The translations under genes and the position numbers were made by a program. From assembly GCA_002329565.1 (NCBI GenBank), contig DCTM01000034.1, positions 43,384-54,406 of the forward strand: a stretch of 11,023 bases of DNA. The letters are read 5' to 3'. The notes under the pieces were generated by a model. That model saw nothing but the letters and a program-made list of their open reading frames with translations. It was not told where the DNA came from and did not search any database. Below, piece after piece: positions 1-6,169 of the stretch; within the stretch, counting starts at the first letter, position 1; each line of letters begins with the position of its first letter. Source of the DNA: Firmicutes bacterium UBA1440. Lineage in GTDB: Bacteria; Bacillota; Clostridia; Peptostreptococcales; Anaerovoracaceae.

Positions 1-607
1 CCGCCAAGAGTGCGGAACCGAGAACAGCACCGCCGTTCAATCCTTCGGCTACCAACGGCGTAAAGATTGGGTTACCTCCCGATCCGAGGATAAATCCGAA
101 AATCATCAACAAGAAAAGGGGAATTAACTTGCAAATCGTAAAGATTACTTGAACACCTCCACCGACATTGGAACCGAGAGTATTCATTGCAACGATAATG
201 ACGATGACCCCGATTGCAATCGGCAATTGAAATTGTTCACCGATGAAAAGTGCCATCTGTTGCCCCACTACAACACCGTACCCTGCGATAAACGCGGGGT
301 AGAAAATTACAGTCTGCATCCAACCCGCCAAGAAACCAACTTTTTCATTGTAGACTTCACCCAAATAGGCTACCATACCGCCAGTTTTCGGGATAAGTAT
401 AGCAACCTCGGCAAATGTGAGAGCAGCCGCAATACTTGCGATGCCGCCGACGATCCATGCCATCATGCCCATACCCGGTGCACCGCCGGTCAACGTATAA
501 ATAGCCTGTGGCTTAAAAAATACGCCTGCACCGATAACACAGCCGACTACCATTGCAGTCGCCGTAGCAGCACCGAGATTCTTTTTCAGTTCTTGATCGT
601 TTCCCAT
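1..607 (-). CDS. APC-superfamily amino-acid permease (SteT/LAT-like), partial at the 3' end
   Basis: I translated this by hand from the ATG at 605-607; it reads open for 202 codons to the window edge, so only the N-terminal part is present (family members are usually about 430-480 aa). The protein begins MGNDQELKKNLGAATATAMV and continues with VGCVIGAGVFFKP, the TM1 signature of APC transporters that forms the substrate site. About five hydrophobic segments follow, including PKTGGMVAYLGEVYNEKVGF, a block typical of the LAT/SteT (serine/threonine exchanger) branch. The likely role is cytoplasmic-membrane transport or exchange of neutral amino acids; the substrate cannot be read from the sequence. 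A strong ribosome site (GGAGGG, 615-620, 7 nt upstream) fixes the start, and a consensus promoter lies at 662-690. An arginine/ornithine-type APC carrier is an alternative. Confidence 0.9.
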   Translation of the reverse strand, partial: MGNDQELKKNLGAATATAMVVGCVIGAGVFFKPQAIYTLTGGAPGMGMMAWIVGGIASIAAALTFAEVAILIPKTGGMVAYLGEVYNEKVGFLAGWMQTVIFYPAFIAGYGVVVGQQMALFIGEQFQLPIAIGVIVIIVAMNTLGSNVGGGVQVIFTICKLIPLFLLMIFGFILGSGGNPIFTPLVAEGLNGGAVLGSALLA

Positions 608-661
608 GTCAATTCCCTCCGTTTTTGAATTTCAAATACATGAAGTTTTGTATTTCCAATC

Positions 662-690
662 ATTATATTATGCGAATATGCATTTGTCAA
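662..690 (-). promoter_or_regulatory. Consensus SigA promoter of the permease gene
   Basis: On the minus strand the -35 is TTGACA (685-690) and the -10 is TATAAT (662-667), with exactly 17 bp between them. Both hexamers match the vegetative consensus at every position. Transcription would start near 655, leaving a leader of about 48 nt before the permease ATG. The spacer contains ATGC-N6-GCAT (670-683), a small inverted repeat that could be part of an operator. A promoter this strong on a transporter gene suggests that it is repressed under some conditions. Confidence 0.85.
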
Positions 691-775
691 TTATTTATCA
701 AGGTTTGTTTATCCTTTAAATTTAAACGTCCTATTCATTCATTAAATGATGGAATTATTCAATATTTGATAATAT

Positions 776-793
776 TTTGAATATTTATTCATT
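776..793. promoter_or_regulatory. Candidate ArgR/AhrC (ARG box) operator
   Basis: The core TGAATATTTATTCA (778-791) is a 14-bp palindrome. With its flanks it fits the 18-bp ARG-box consensus WNTGAATWWWWATTCANW at every constrained position. It lies about 86 bp upstream of the permease -35. That is far for simple repression but possible for activation or a looped two-box arrangement. I do not see a second full box at the usual spacing. The region is AT-rich, so a non-specific palindrome is possible. The consensus is recalled from the ArgR family, and the regulator itself is not in the window. Confidence 0.35.
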
Positions 794-833
794 GTTCTTC
801 GGCATAACTATTTTCGGTTTTTTATTGCGAAAT

Positions 834-876
834 TATACAATAAAAGGACACGCCATACTCTGACAGCGTGTCCTTT
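834..876 (-). terminator. Rho-independent terminator after ispH-rpsA
   Basis: A perfect 11-bp stem is formed by 843-853 (AAAGGACACGC) and 866-876 (GCGTGTCCTTT), with a 12-nt loop. On the minus strand the stem is followed by TTTTATTGTATAA, a U-rich tract. It begins 33 nt after the ispH-rpsA stop at 909, the right place to end the SPOR-rarA-ispH/rpsA message. The other strand is also T-rich after the stem (TTTATTGATTTATTT), so it could work in both directions. Confidence 0.9.
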
Positions 877-908
877 ATTGATTTATTTATTATTGTTCGA
901 CGCGATGA

Positions 909-2879
909 TTAGTCGTTGAGCTCTGCTTCATCGACAGATTCTTCTTCGTCTTGTACTGTTCCCGGTTTGTCAAGGCAAGCCTTAAGACTCAGGCTGATTC
1001 TCTTTCTCTCTGTATCGATTTCGAGGATCTGAGCTTTAACTTCTTGGTTCAGAGAAATCTCGTCTGCAATGTTCGCCACTCTCTTGTGAGCGACCTCCGA
1101 GATATGTACCAAACCGTCAAGGCCCGGCTCAATCTCCACAAATGCACCGTACTCTTTAATCTGAACAACTTTACCGTGTACAACCTGTCCGACTTCGTAT
1201 TTTTCATTGATTACCGACCAAGGTTCAGGCTGTGTCTGCTTCAATCCGAGAGAAATCTTGCCTTTCTCAGCGTTCATCTGCAGAATCTTGACCTTAACTT
1301 TGTCACCGATTGAGAGTACTTCCTGTGGGTGTTTCAGTTTTCCCCAAGAAATTTCGGAAATGTGAAGCAATCCATCAATGCCACCGATATCCACAAAAGC
1401 ACCATAGTCAGTGAAACGCATTACTGTACCTTCGACGATATCGCCAACTGACAGCTTATCCCAAATTTCCGCGATCTTTCTCGCCTTTTCTTCTGCAAGG
1501 ATTACCTTATGTGAAAATACCGCTTTACCTTTTGCTCTGTCCACACGACTTACTTGGACATCGATAGTCTTGCCGATAAACTCATCCGCATTTTCTACAT
1601 ATCTGTCGGAAAGCTGTGACATCGGGATAAAACCGGAAACTTCTTTATAAACAGCAATCACACCGCCGTTTACCTGCTTTACGACTTTAACGTTCAGTAC
1701 CGATTTATTTTCAAAAGCATCCGCAACTTCGTTCCAATGTTCGTTTACTTCAAGTCTCTTCTTTGAGAGTAAAATCTCGCCATCGTCTGTTCTGACTACT
1801 TTTGCCTGAATTTCGTCGCCTTCTTTGAATAAATCCGTTAATTTTTGACCTTCTTCCAAAGATACTTCATCCTTGGAAATAATTCCGTCTTTTTTACAGC
1901 CAAGGTTAACGATGATTTCTTTTTCAGTGACCTGAAGTACTTTACCATTAACAATCTCTCCGCTGCGTGGTAACCTTAAGGACTTTTCGATTTCATCCAT
2001 TAAGTCATGCATTAAATTCTTTTCGTTGTTTTCAGTGATATTTTCACTCATGTTGGCAATAACCTCCTCAATTACAGTTTCGGGTGTCGAAGCACCTGCT
2101 GCAATACCTATTTTATTACATTTTTCAACTTCTTTCAATGGCAAATCTTTTAAATTCTCAACAAAAAAGGCTTTTGGAGAAAATTCCTTGGCAATTTCAT
2201 ATAATTTTTTTGAATTCGAACTTTTTTTGCCACCGATGACAATCATCGCGTCCACTTTCTTTGCTGTCTCCATGCAACTTCTTTGCCTTTCTTCCGTGGC
2301 CAAGCAAATAGTATTGCAAACACTGTATGTTTTTCCCATCTCTTTTATATGAGAAATTATCTCCTCAAACAGTTCGTTGCGGCTGGTCGTCTGCGCAACG
2401 ATATAGAGGTTATCTTCCTTAATCTTATCAGCCTCTTCACAGGATGAAACGACGATTGCTTTGCCGGAGCACCAACCGTTGATGCCGATTACCTCCGGAT
2501 GACTCGCATTACCGACGATGACCGGTTGTTTTCCTTCTTCATAGGCTGCATGAACCAGATTGTGAATCTTCTTCACGAACGGGCAGGTGGCATCGACGAT
2601 TTTTATGCCGCGTTCCTGCGCCTCTTTGTAAAACTCCGTACCTTCTCCGTGGGAGCGAATCAAAACCGTATCCCCGGGGCAGGCTTCCTTCAAGGAAGAA
2701 ATCATACCCAGTCCTCTGTTCTGTAAATCGTCTGTGACGATATCATTGTGAATCAGCGGACCGCAGCTGTATATTCGTCCCGTACCTTCGTACTCTTCTA
2801 TTAATTTGTTTGCCTGTTCTATTGCACTTTTGACACCAAAACAAAAGCCGGCATTTTCAGCCCTTATGATTTCCCTCAT
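909..2879 (-). CDS. ispH-rpsA: IspH-RpsA fusion: HMBPP reductase joined to ribosomal protein S1-type repeats
   Basis: The protein has 656 aa. Residues 1 to about 280 are 4-hydroxy-3-methylbut-2-enyl diphosphate reductase, the last enzyme of the MEP isoprenoid pathway, a cytosolic 4Fe-4S enzyme making IPP and DMAPP. The three cluster cysteines are visible: C13 (AGFCFGV), C99 (DATCPFV) and C192 (NTICLAT). So are H44, H77, H127, E129, the SSN block at 220-222, and S264, which match known substrate-binding residues. After a linker, four S1 (OB-fold RNA-binding) repeats start near 306, 392, 477 and 562. The third and fourth are the most canonical (YGAFVDIGGIDGLLHISE and YGAFVEIEPGLDGLVHISE). The C-terminus is acidic. 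The ATG overlaps the end of rarA by 23 nt, so translation is probably coupled; the nearest ribosome-site match (AAGGA) is rather far away. Fusions of this kind are well known in Clostridia. Confidence 0.97.
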   Translation of the reverse strand: MREIIRAENAGFCFGVKSAIEQANKLIEEYEGTGRIYSCGPLIHNDIVTDDLQNRGLGMISSLKEACPGDTVLIRSHGEGTEFYKEAQERGIKIVDATCPFVKKIHNLVHAAYEEGKQPVIVGNASHPEVIGINGWCSGKAIVVSSCEEADKIKEDNLYIVAQTTSRNELFEEIISHIKEMGKTYSVCNTICLATEERQRSCMETAKKVDAMIVIGGKKSSNSKKLYEIAKEFSPKAFFVENLKDLPLKEVEKCNKIGIAAGASTPETVIEEVIANMSENITENNEKNLMHDLMDEIEKSLRLPRSGEIVNGKVLQVTEKEIIVNLGCKKDGIISKDEVSLEEGQKLTDLFKEGDEIQAKVVRTDDGEILLSKKRLEVNEHWNEVADAFENKSVLNVKVVKQVNGGVIAVYKEVSGFIPMSQLSDRYVENADEFIGKTIDVQVSRVDRAKGKAVFSHKVILAEEKARKIAEIWDKLSVGDIVEGTVMRFTDYGAFVDIGGIDGLLHISEISWGKLKHPQEVLSIGDKVKVKILQMNAEKGKISLGLKQTQPEPWSVINEKYEVGQVVHGKVVQIKEYGAFVEIEPGLDGLVHISEVAHKRVANIADEISLNQEVKAQILEIDTERKRISLSLKACLDKPGTVQDEEESVDEAELND

Positions 2880-4149
2880 CGCGGTTTCTCAATCCTTCCA
2901 AAAATTTCTTGAATGCCGCTTCGCTGCCGTTTTCAGTAGGCAGATAATAGCGCACATTTTCCTTGTATAAATTGTCCGGTAAATATTGCTGTTTTACATA
3001 GCCACCGAACTCGTGCGGATATTTATATCCTATACCGATTCCGCGTTTCTCCGCACCGCTGTAATGAGAGCATTTCAAATGCAGAGGCACATCGCCGGTT
3101 TCCTTGTGTTTTATATCATGCAATGCCCGCTCGAAGGCGGAAATGCAGGAATTCGACTTCGGGCAAGATGCCAACAGAATCACAGCTTGTGAGAGGTTGA
3201 TACGCGCCTCCGGATATCCTACCATAGTCGCAGCTTGGACGCAGGCGGTGACAATAGACACAGCGCTTGGATAAGCCATTCCGATATCTTCCGAAGCAAT
3301 CACCAGGAGACGCCTGCCTATCATCATGATGTCGGCTCCGCCCTCAATCAGTCTGACCAAGTAATGAACTGCAGCGTCCGGATCCGAACCGCGGATCGAC
3401 TTCTGCAGCGCCGATAACAGGTTGTACTTGTCCTCACCCTTGTCGTAAAAGAATGTCTTGCGTTGCATGGCTTCCTGTACAATCTGCAAATTTATCGTCT
3501 GTGACTCCGAGACATTGTCGGCGATAAAGGAGAGCGCATCGAGCGCAACCCTTGCATCGCCGCTCGCCATATCGGCAAGTGCATCGAGCGCCTTTTCATC
3601 ATATTTTAAATGCAAGCTGCCGAGACCGCGTTCGCTGTCTTCCAGAGCGCGCCGAAGGATAATCTTGATTTCATCCTGAGACAACCTGAAAAATTCATAC
3701 ACGTGCCCCACTCTGCTGAGTATAGCGTTGTTAATTGCGAAGTACGGGTTCTCCGTCGTACTGCCTATAAACCGCACACTGCCTTCCTCCAAGGCTTTTA
3801 AAAGGGAATCCTGTTGCAGCTTGTTCCAGCGATGAAACTCGTCCACATACAGATACGTACGCTCCTTTTGCAGCCCGAAAAATTTCAGCTTGGCCTTGTC
3901 CAAAATTTCCTTTAACTCTTTTGTGCCCGAAACGGAAGCGTTGAGTTCATGAAAATCCGCGTCCATCTCACGCGCCACTATACGCGCAAGCGTGGTCTTT
4001 CCCGTTCCGGAGGGACCAAAAAACACGGCAGAGCCGAAAGTCTTGTTCTTTATGGAATTATAAAACAGTGACCCCTCGTACATAAAATGCGTTTGCCCAA
4101 CGAAATCGTCGAGCTTGTCCGGTCTCATTTTTACAGATAAAGGTATCAT
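2857..4149 (-). CDS. rarA: Replication-associated recombination protein A (RarA/MgsA), AAA+ ATPase
   Basis: This 430-aa protein has the usual family length (about 420-450). It acts at stalled or collapsed replication forks, is related to clamp-loader subunits and RuvB, and interacts with SSB in the species studied. The N-terminus has the family block MRPDKLDDFVGQ (8-19). Walker A is GPSGTGKTT (45-53), Walker B is YLYVDEFHRW (99-108; D103, E104), sensor 1 is GSTTEN (129-134), and the arginine-finger region is ILSRV (143-147). The rest matches the helical tetramerisation domain, including a typical C-terminal GYKYPHEFGGYVKQQYLP. Walker B reads DEFHRW, where DEIHRF or DEVHRF is usual. The start is supported by a ribosome site GAAAGGA (4156-4162). 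The gene sits 18 nt after the SPOR gene and overlaps ispH-rpsA, so the three are probably co-transcribed. Confidence 0.96.
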   Translation of the reverse strand: MIPLSVKMRPDKLDDFVGQTHFMYEGSLFYNSIKNKTFGSAVFFGPSGTGKTTLARIVAREMDADFHELNASVSGTKELKEILDKAKLKFFGLQKERTYLYVDEFHRWNKLQQDSLLKALEEGSVRFIGSTTENPYFAINNAILSRVGHVYEFFRLSQDEIKIILRRALEDSERGLGSLHLKYDEKALDALADMASGDARVALDALSFIADNVSESQTINLQIVQEAMQRKTFFYDKGEDKYNLLSALQKSIRGSDPDAAVHYLVRLIEGGADIMMIGRRLLVIASEDIGMAYPSAVSIVTACVQAATMVGYPEARINLSQAVILLASCPKSNSCISAFERALHDIKHKETGDVPLHLKCSHYSGAEKRGIGIGYKYPHEFGGYVKQQYLPDNLYKENVRYYLPTENGSEAAFKKFLEGLRNRDEGNHKG

Positions 4150-4167
4150 TGCCGGTCCTTTCTGTTT

Positions 4168-4698
4168 TTATATGTTTGTAACGAAAATATCGCTGTATAT
4201 CGCCCGATCGACGCCGGCCATCGCGGCTGAAGCTGCCGCCTTATCGCTGAAAATCTCACCGACGACCTTAAAAGTTCCGTCCTTTTCCACTACAGAAGCC
4301 TTGATTCCGCCCGCAGCCAGCTGTGCCAACAGCGTATCGGCGGCTTCTTTGGTAGCAAAACTGCCAAACTGAATGCAATACCCGCTCTGCTGTGTCTTCA
4401 GTTTGTCGGGTGTTGTCTGTGTTTGCCCTGAAGTGCTCTGTTGAGTCTGTTCACCGTTGCCGGCAGCAGTCTTCTGCGGTGCGATCTGAGTTGTTGGGTC
4501 AGTGCCTGTATCCGCGGCCTCGTTGTTCTTTCCCTCTTGATGCGAAATGGGGCTCGATGTGCCCAGCATCACGGGGTAGACGATAAATTCGGTCAGCAGA
4601 AATCCCGCAACGATTGCCGCCAGAACAATAGCGACAATACCCAATAGATTTACTCCTGTATTGCTGTAGTTGCTTTTCTTAAATCTCCTTCTTCTCAT
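4168..4698 (-). CDS. Membrane-anchored SPOR-domain protein
   Basis: This 176-aa protein starts with a basic cytoplasmic tail (MRRRRFKKSN). One transmembrane helix follows (about 17-40), then a low-complexity Gln/Thr/Ser/Ala linker (about 50-104) and a C-terminal SPOR domain (about 105-176), which opens with GYCIQFGSFATKEAADTLL. SPOR domains bind denuded septal peptidoglycan, so a role at the division septum or in cell-wall metabolism outside the membrane is likely. No catalytic domain is present. I chose the ATG at 4696-4698 because GGGAGG (4703-4708) lies just upstream; an in-frame GTG at 4717-4719 would add seven residues but has no ribosome site. The gene precedes rarA by 18 nt. Some sporulation proteins and amidases carry this domain, but the name does not imply a role in sporulation. 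Confidence 0.85.
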   Translation of the reverse strand: MRRRRFKKSNYSNTGVNLLGIVAIVLAAIVAGFLLTEFIVYPVMLGTSSPISHQEGKNNEAADTGTDPTTQIAPQKTAAGNGEQTQQSTSGQTQTTPDKLKTQQSGYCIQFGSFATKEAADTLLAQLAAGGIKASVVEKDGTFKVVGEIFSDKAAASAAMAGVDRAIYSDIFVTNI

Positions 4699-4702
4699 GT
4701 GC

Positions 4703-4708
4703 CCTCCC
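4703..4708 (-). promoter_or_regulatory. Ribosome site that decides the SPOR-protein start
   Basis: GGGAGG on the minus strand ends 4 nt before the ATG at 4696-4698. It lies downstream of the in-frame GTG at 4717-4719, so it supports the shorter 176-aa product. Confidence 0.7.
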
Positions 4709-4747
4709 AACCCTTTCACAATTGCTATTGCTATATAGTATTAGAAG

Positions 4748-4829
4748 GGCAGAAAATTTAGTACAGTTTCCTGCCGGACAAAAACGGCTGCCGCGTTTAG
4801 TATACGAAGCAACCGTCATGGTATAACCA
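4748..4829 (-). other. Intergenic hairpins between the DUF308 gene and the SPOR gene
   Basis: On the minus strand this stretch contains several stems. ATGGT-TAT-ACCAT (4818-4830) sits right at the upstream stop codon. AAACG/CGTTT with a 7-nt loop is followed by a run of U (about 4780-4800) and could be a weak terminator. A 9-bp stem with one G-U pair joins GGCAGGAAA to TTTTCTGCC (4748-4775) but has no U tract. The last may be a leader structure of the SPOR-rarA-ispH/rpsA message. I find no convincing -35/-10 pair here; a TACTAT element near 4735 is -10-like only. Confidence 0.35.
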
Positions 4830-5369
4830 TTACTTAAAATCGAAAAAATAAGACGTCGACAATATAATCATGATCCCTGCTAAGATCAGGTAAGCTCCCG
4901 CCAACATTATGATAGCTGAGAACATCGAAATCGATGAATATATGAGCAATATACCGAATCCGGCATGCACAATTGCGGAGATCAGCGTAGGTGCAAAGCG
5001 CAGTTTTTGTCTGATGCGATCCAAAGCGACGGCAAGCCTGTCGGCTGCCGAGAAAAAGGCAAATATACCGATAGTGACACCTATGGCGGAAATTGTTATG
5101 TGACTGTTAAAAAGCAAGTACACGCCAAGCGCAACAAAGACTACAGCCACAATCACATTGAATATCTGTGCACTTTTTCGGTCTTCGAACCTGCGTGTCA
5201 TAAGCACAGAGACTAAATTGAGCACCCCTGCCATCAGAATTCCCGCACCGATGATAACGGCGATGACCTCTACCACCTTTTCCGAATATGCGAAGAACAC
5301 CACACCTATCACAATCAATAGGATGCCCAAAAATACACCTAAAGATTTCACTCTGCCAAAACCGTTCAT
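4830..5369 (-). CDS. DUF308/HdeD-like six-helix membrane protein
   Basis: The 179-aa protein consists almost wholly of hydrophobic segments, at about 9-27, 33-53, 67-86, 91-111, 126-146 and 150-172. This gives six membrane helices in three hairpins, the pattern of DUF308 (the HdeD acid-resistance family). Helix content such as GVFLGILLIVIGVVFFAYSE fits that family. The molecular role of most DUF308 proteins is unknown, and I do not assign acid resistance. The gene starts 5 nt after the stop of the 53-aa ORF upstream and has only a weak ribosome site of its own (GGTG, rather far upstream), so translational coupling is likely. Both genes should use the promoter at 5579-5607. Confidence 0.8.
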   Translation of the reverse strand: MNGFGRVKSLGVFLGILLIVIGVVFFAYSEKVVEVIAVIIGAGILMAGVLNLVSVLMTRRFEDRKSAQIFNVIVAVVFVALGVYLLFNSHITISAIGVTIGIFAFFSAADRLAVALDRIRQKLRFAPTLISAIVHAGFGILLIYSSISMFSAIIMLAGAYLILAGIMIILSTSYFFDFK

Positions 5370-5374
5370 ATCAG

Positions 5375-5536
5375 CTATTTCACCGCCTTCTTATTCCTCA
5401 ATGTTTCCCCGTTGAAGACTTTCTTGGCGAGTACATATCCCAATGTCATATCCGCAAGATAGGCAATCGCATAGATGGCAGTAACAGTCTTCGCATGTTT
5501 CTTGTAATTCCAATCCTTGAAATAATCCCTCTTCAT
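5375..5536 (-). CDS. Small protein of unknown function (53 aa), coupled to the DUF308 gene
   Basis: I found this short ORF by reading the minus strand: ATG at 5534-5536, stop TAG at 5375-5377. It starts MKRDYFKDWNYKKHAKTVTA and ends ETLRNKKAVK. The ends are basic, and the centre (about 16-37, TVTAIYAIAYLADMTLGYVLA) is moderately hydrophobic and could be one short or amphipathic membrane helix. It is preceded by GGGGGAGGTG (5541-5550), one of the best ribosome sites in the window, and by a SigA promoter about 45 nt further up. It lies 5 nt before the DUF308 protein start, so a joint membrane role is possible. I do not recognise its family. A regulatory leader peptide is an alternative, but 53 codons with a good ribosome site favour a real protein. 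Confidence 0.75.
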   Translation of the reverse strand: MKRDYFKDWNYKKHAKTVTAIYAIAYLADMTLGYVLAKKVFNGETLRNKKAVK

Positions 5537-5578
5537 CTTGCACCTCCCCCAAAGTCTACAGTGAAAATATTTAATTAT

Positions 5579-5607
5579 ACTATAAACATTTCGGGGACAA
5601 ATGTCAA
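5579..5607 (-). promoter_or_regulatory. SigA-type promoter of the 53-aa/DUF308 operon
   Basis: The minus strand has TTGACA (5602-5607), a 17-bp spacer and TATAGT (5579-5584). The -35 is perfect and the -10 has one mismatch. It lies between the end of the pilus operon (5634) and the strong ribosome site at 5541-5550, giving a leader of about 35 nt. No clear terminator precedes it, so read-through from the pilus operon may also reach these genes. Confidence 0.75.
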
Positions 5608-5633
5608 ACGCTACATTGCTTCGAGAAGTACAG

Positions 5634-6167
5634 TTATTGCATGCCGCAAAGAAAGGCTTCCCGTCGCATGGCGCTGATTTTGTTGGCTAACGCAACCAGT
5701 GAGATATTGTTGGACATGAAACCCTTGAGGGCGGACAGATACTCTGCCGCTATTCCCGAAACGTATTCTGCAGACAGCTCGCCCGCAAACGCAGACAGCC
5801 CGGCCAGAACGCCGCCCGCTCGGTCTTTGATCGGTAAATACAGCAGGCGAATCTGTCGAGTAGAGGGATTTATGTAGACCGTACTGCAGGAGAGCGCAAT
5901 ATTTTTTACTTCCAGCAGGTAATCCTCCGCCACAATCATGCAGAGGATAGTCCGTTCCAAGATATCGAGTACACTCTTGACCCCAAGCGGTCCGTCGAGT
6001 CCCGTCAGCGGCACAAGTCCCGTATAATCGTATACTATCCTGTCTGTGTCTTCCTTCTCAACAATGCCCATAGGAACAAAAAATTTAATTTCTTTCGATA
6101 AGAGGATTTCTTTCTCGTATTCCTTCAGAAGTCCCTTTTTTAATTCGATTGCAAATGTATAATCCAT
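5634..6167 (-). CDS. DUF6382-like protein without an FHA domain, last gene of the Tad operon
   Basis: The protein has 177 aa and starts MDYTFAIELKKGLLKEYEKE. Its pattern resembles DUF6382, a domain usually found at the N-terminus of FHA-domain proteins in Firmicutes: strands around FFVPMGIV and RIVYDYTGLVPL, then a helical block with AEDYLLEV, VYINPSTRQIRLLYLPI near the middle, and a C-terminal helical part. Here the reading frame ends after that domain, and no FHA repeat follows in any frame before the next promoter. I chose the ATG at 6165-6167 because GGAGGAGG sits 6 nt upstream. An ATG at 6171-6173 overlapping the previous stop (ATGA) is an alternative, and the open frame reaches back to 6194. 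The role is unknown; its position suggests a cytoplasmic accessory or regulatory part of the pilus system. The family call is from memory of the pattern. Confidence 0.7.
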   Translation of the reverse strand: MDYTFAIELKKGLLKEYEKEILLSKEIKFFVPMGIVEKEDTDRIVYDYTGLVPLTGLDGPLGVKSVLDILERTILCMIVAEDYLLEVKNIALSCSTVYINPSTRQIRLLYLPIKDRAGGVLAGLSAFAGELSAEYVSGIAAEYLSALKGFMSNNISLVALANKISAMRREAFLCGMQ

Positions 6168-6169
6168 CT

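Larger units (their letters stand above)
608..833 (-). promoter_or_regulatory. AT-rich leader and regulatory region of the permease gene
   Basis: This non-coding stretch separates the ispH-rpsA terminator from the permease start. It is strongly AT-rich and has no ORF with a ribosome site. It contains a perfect-consensus SigA promoter (662-690), an ArgR-box-like palindrome (776-793), and a 12-bp perfect palindrome TTTAAATTTAAA at about 718-729. A near-inverted repeat of ATTCAATATT type occupies about 757-782. A short AT-rich stem (634-639 paired with 650-655, 10-nt loop) would lie at the very 5' end of the transcript if initiation is near 655. I see no recognisable riboswitch or T-box. Only the promoter and the ArgR-like box are specific enough to list separately. 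Confidence 0.6.

Noticed and set aside
149..628. A 159-codon open frame on the plus strand
   Set aside because: It lies antisense to the permease frame, has no ribosome site, and its translation has no family pattern, while the minus strand gives a clear APC transporter.
718..729. Perfect palindrome TTTAAATTTAAA upstream of the permease promoter
   Set aside because: In such AT-rich DNA a 12-bp palindrome of A and T alone is weak evidence for a protein site; kept only as a note in the region entry.
5540..5640. Possible frameshifted FHA remnant after the DUF6382-like gene
   Set aside because: The three minus-strand frames are short and closed, and the stretch is filled by a promoter and a ribosome site for the next gene.
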